Origin: Microbacteriaceae bacterium
GTDB lineage: Bacteria > Actinomycetota > Actinomycetes > Actinomycetales > Microbacteriaceae
Length of the DNA stretch: 7,675 bases
Assembly (NCBI GenBank): GCA_009925875.1
Contig: RFQD01000060.1
Span: 1 to 7,675, forward strand
Direction: 5' to 3'
Under the pieces are notes generated by a model, which saw only the letters and a program-made list of their open reading frames with translations, was not told the origin of the DNA and searched no databases. Below, piece by piece: positions 5,628-7,675 of this stretch (position 1 is the first letter of the stretch; each line of letters opens with the position of its first letter). A program made the position numbers and the translations under genes.

Positions 5628-6638
5628 TTAGTTGTAGAACTTCGGTTTCGGCGCATAAACGACGTCGACTCGGTTGCCAGATGTCAGTGCCTCCACCCCA
5701 GCCGTCACGGCAGCGGATGCCAGATAACCATCCCACGCGCTCGGACCGTCAATTTTGCCCAGAAGCGTTGCATTCACCCAGCGCTGAATCTGACTGTCAT
5801 AGGCCGCGGCGAAGCGAGTTTTGAACGATGTATGTTCATTCGTCGACAACTGCCCGTCTTGCCACAGGTTAAGGCCCGCAGTACGGCCAATCTCTGCGAT
5901 GCCCTTTTGGAACACCGCCTCCGTCTTGACTTGGTAGCCAAATTGCACCGAAACGTTCATCTCAACGTTTGCGAGCACCCCGGATTCGGTGTAGAGCAAT
6001 GCGAAAATTGGTTCATTCAGGTGGTCAGGCGAAAGCTTGTTTCGCTTTGGGTGCTTAATCTCGATCGCAGCAATCGGGGAATCGGTCAAGAAGCGGACGA
6101 CATCAATCTCGTGAACGACAGAGTCCTCGATGAGCATCGTGTTCGTGTAAGTGTCTGGCACGACCGGATTGCGGTGCGCACAGTTGAGCGCGAGCAGTTC
6201 GCCGACCGACCCCGACGCGATGAGGCTTCGAAGGTCCATGTAACCCTGATCGAAGCGACGCATGAAACCGACTTGAATGAGCTGCTTGCCTCCCGCAATC
6301 TCTGCTTCGACAACGCGGAGTGACGCTTCTGCGCTCATTGTGAGCGGCTTCTCACACAAAATTGGCAGACCTGCTTGGAGCGCAGGGAGTAACACCGGCT
6401 CATGAAACTGCCCCGGAGTTGCAATGAGCACGGCATCCATCGCGTTTGCCGTAATTGCCTCACCTATGTCGGAAAATGACTGAGCACCAGGAGCGTGTTG
6501 CGCAGCGGACGCACCGCGAGCCTGATCTGGTTCCACAATCGCGCTGACTCGCGCGCCAACGATTCGTTCCGTGATGCGCGTGACGTGGTCCGCGCCCATC
6601 ATTCCTGCGCCGACGACGGCAATACGAAGTTCTTCCAT
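5628..6638 (-). CDS. iolG: Gfo/Idh/MocA-family dehydrogenase, inositol 2-dehydrogenase-like
   Basis: 336 residues, close to the usual IolG length. The N-terminal Rossmann fold has the dinucleotide motif GAGMMG (10-15) and a Glu-Pro-Asp end of strand two (36-38), which favours NAD over NADP. CEKPLT (95-100) supplies Lys97; EDSVVHEID (171-179) supplies Asp172 and His176. These three numbers coincide with the catalytic Lys97, Asp172 and His176 known for Bacillus subtilis IolG. VGFMRRFD (123-130) and HRNPVVPD (155-162) are also usual in inositol dehydrogenases. Expected reaction: oxidation of myo-inositol (or a related cyclitol or sugar) to the 2-keto form. Start ATG at 6638 behind a weak purine-rich site (AGAAAGAAG). 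It lies 59 bases after the IolE-like gene and 11 before the IolH-like gene. Other Gfo/Idh/MocA activities, such as sugar 3-oxidation, cannot be excluded. Confidence 0.87.
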   Translation of the reverse strand: MEELRIAVVGAGMMGADHVTRITERIVGARVSAIVEPDQARGASAAQHAPGAQSFSDIGEAITANAMDAVLIATPGQFHEPVLLPALQAGLPILCEKPLTMSAEASLRVVEAEIAGGKQLIQVGFMRRFDQGYMDLRSLIASGSVGELLALNCAHRNPVVPDTYTNTMLIEDSVVHEIDVVRFLTDSPIAAIEIKHPKRNKLSPDHLNEPIFALLYTESGVLANVEMNVSVQFGYQVKTEAVFQKGIAEIGRTAGLNLWQDGQLSTNEHTSFKTRFAAAYDSQIQRWVNATLLGKIDGPSAWDGYLASAAVTAGVEALTSGNRVDVVYAPKPKFYN

Positions 6639-6697
6639 GAGCTTCTTTCTCTAAAGGTTGGGTCGAGATCTACTAAAAGGCCACGACGTGCGCAGCA

Positions 6698-7612
6698 TTA
6701 CTGGAAACGGGCAGCGAGCGTACAACTGTGAATGTGTGACCGAGTTCGCTGAGCGATGGGGAACGGGAAATCGACATCGCATCCATACATGTCTTGCTCG
6801 ACTATCGCGAACATCTCGCCATCGATTTGCGCCGCCTTTTCAATAATGGGTGCAAACTCTGGGACACCGCTACCCCCAGGCTCGGTCATAACCCCCATGG
6901 CAACCGCTTCGACAAACGGCAAGTCGTTCTTGAGCGTTTCCGCAAGAATGTCGGGCTCCACCTGCTTCAGATGCAAGTATCCGATGCGATCGGGATAAGC
7001 GTTCATGAGTTTGACGTTGTCACCGAGGTAGTAGGCAAAGTGACCCGTATCGAGACACAGGTTAGTAAAATCTTCATTTGTCTCGTGAAGAAAGCGCTCT
7101 ACTTCTTTGTAGGTGCCAATATGGCTGTCGGCGTGTGAATGGAACTGCTGCTTGATCCCATACTCTTCAAGCAACGCTTTTCCGAGCTTGTCATGCCCAG
7201 CGGCCAACTTCTTCCATTGTTCGTTGTCGAGCACACGAGATTCCAGAACCTCTGCAGTCGAGTCGGATCGCCACAAGTCGGGTATCACGACAAGGTGCTC
7301 GACACCCAATTTCGAGACGAGACCGGCGACACTCAGTGCCTGGTCCCATGCGCGAGTCCACTGGTCATCTCCTTTATGGAATCCCGTGAACACGGTTCCC
7401 GCTGACAGTTTCAGGTCGCGCTTTGCCAGCTCATCGGAAAGTTGATTCGGGTCAGTCGGGAGATACCCAAATGGACCTAGCTCGATCCAGTGGTAGCCCG
7501 CGGCTTGAACTTCGTCGAGGAAGCGCTCCCATGGGACCTGCTTCGGGTCATCAGGAAACCAGACCCCCCACGAGTCGGGAGCGGTTCCCACGCGAATCTG
7601 AGTCTGCGACAT
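6698..7612 (-). CDS. IolE-like TIM-barrel protein (inosose dehydratase or isomerase)
   Basis: 304 residues of the xylose-isomerase-like TIM-barrel superfamily. Visible stretches: GTAPDSWGVWF (9-19), ELGPFGYLPTD (44-54), AGTVF (71-75), FHSHADSHIGT (157-167), LDTGHFAYY (187-195), DRIGYLHLKQV (208-218), and the closing EQDMY (272-276). The His-x-His stretch followed by Gly-Thr, then LDTGH, then RIGYLHLK recalls inosose dehydratase IolE rather than IolI. IolE removes water from 2-keto-myo-inositol, the product of IolG, which fits the next gene. The start (WGVWFPDDPKQ region) differs from classic IolE, so a sister activity on another keto-sugar is possible and no symbol is given. Start choice: ATG at 7612 with AAAGGAAG about seven bases upstream; an upstream in-frame start at 7645 falls inside a hairpin. 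First minus-strand gene visible; the operon may begin off the right edge. Confidence 0.85.
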   Translation of the reverse strand: MSQTQIRVGTAPDSWGVWFPDDPKQVPWERFLDEVQAAGYHWIELGPFGYLPTDPNQLSDELAKRDLKLSAGTVFTGFHKGDDQWTRAWDQALSVAGLVSKLGVEHLVVIPDLWRSDSTAEVLESRVLDNEQWKKLAAGHDKLGKALLEEYGIKQQFHSHADSHIGTYKEVERFLHETNEDFTNLCLDTGHFAYYLGDNVKLMNAYPDRIGYLHLKQVEPDILAETLKNDLPFVEAVAMGVMTEPGGSGVPEFAPIIEKAAQIDGEMFAIVEQDMYGCDVDFPFPIAQRTRSHIHSCTLAARFQ

Positions 7613-7632
7613 GTTAGTTCTTCCTTTCGGAC

Positions 7633-7653
7633 GCACCACGACCAATGTGGTGC
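7633..7653. other. Perfect 7-pair hairpin upstream of the IolE-like gene
   Basis: GCACCAC (7633-7639) pairs with GTGGTGC (7647-7653) around a 7-base loop. On the + strand it is followed by TTTTGTGATTTTT, the look of an intrinsic terminator, but no + gene runs into it in this window. On the minus strand it lies in the leader, about 20 bases before the start codon and next to the ribosome site, with an A-rich run upstream. It may be an operator, a leader structure, or a terminator of antisense transcription. Confidence 0.5.
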
Positions 7654-7675
7654 TTTTGTGATTTTTGGATTTCGA

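Noticed and set aside
5071..5631. A 186-residue + strand open frame opposite the IolH-like gene
   Set aside because: Shadow frame; no ribosome site and no recognisable domain.
5617..5736. A 40-residue N-terminal extension of the IolH-like protein
   Set aside because: It lies inside the dehydrogenase gene, has no ribosome site, and the family begins at the VKIALDP strand, which follows AAGGAG and the GTG at 5616.
5601..6323. A 240-residue + strand open frame opposite the dehydrogenase gene
   Set aside because: Antisense shadow of a gene with intact catalytic motifs; its residues show no family pattern.
1..7675. Defence system, prophage, transposon or CRISPR content
   Set aside because: Every sizeable gene is accounted for by sugar transport, sugar metabolism or its regulator; no repeats with spacers, integrase, transposase or toxin-like genes were seen.

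Overview
The window is a compact carbohydrate (polyol) uptake and catabolism locus, most likely from an actinobacterium. The actinobacterial reading rests on the moderately high but not extreme GC by eye, the Lys-rich lipoprotein signal with an LAAC lipobox, GTG starts, and protein wording typical of Microbacteriaceae-like genomes; the exact taxon is inference. Nothing in it looks mobile: no transposase, integrase, tRNA, rRNA or CRISPR array was seen.

Layout. On the + strand, the left edge holds the C-terminal UTRA ligand-binding part of a GntR/HutC-type regulator (1-243). Seven bases later comes a TIM-barrel sugar isomerase/epimerase-like enzyme (251-1258). A strong hairpin at 1276-1310 separates this pair from the convergent minus-strand genes. 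Read in transcription order from the right edge, the minus strand encodes an IolE-like TIM-barrel protein (7612-6698), an IolG-like Gfo/Idh/MocA dehydrogenase (6638-5628) and an IolH-like TIM-barrel protein (5616-4741). A 366-base intergenic region follows, with a large terminator-like hairpin, a candidate promoter and a perfect 10-base palindrome. After it come the parts of a ribose-type ABC importer: solute-binding lipoprotein (4374-3340), permease (3198-2098) and single-domain ATPase (2101-1331).

How they fit together. The importer would bring in a sugar or cyclitol. The IolG-like enzyme, which carries the Lys97/Asp172/His176 residues in the same numbering as Bacillus subtilis IolG, would oxidise it to a keto compound. 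The three TIM-barrel enzymes would then dehydrate or isomerise the product. The best single reading is inositol (myo-, scyllo- or chiro-) catabolism. However, iolB, iolC, iolD, iolA and iolJ are not in the window, so an oxidise-then-eliminate route for another sugar or glycoside remains possible. The UTRA regulator is a natural candidate to bind the palindrome TGTCATGACA at 4472-4481, which overlaps the predicted transcription start of the transporter genes.

The most interesting points are that candidate operator, the use of three distinct TIM-barrel enzymes around one dehydrogenase, the UUCG-capped hairpin between the binding-protein and permease genes, and a hairpin at 7633-7653 whose T-run lies on the strand opposite to the genes.
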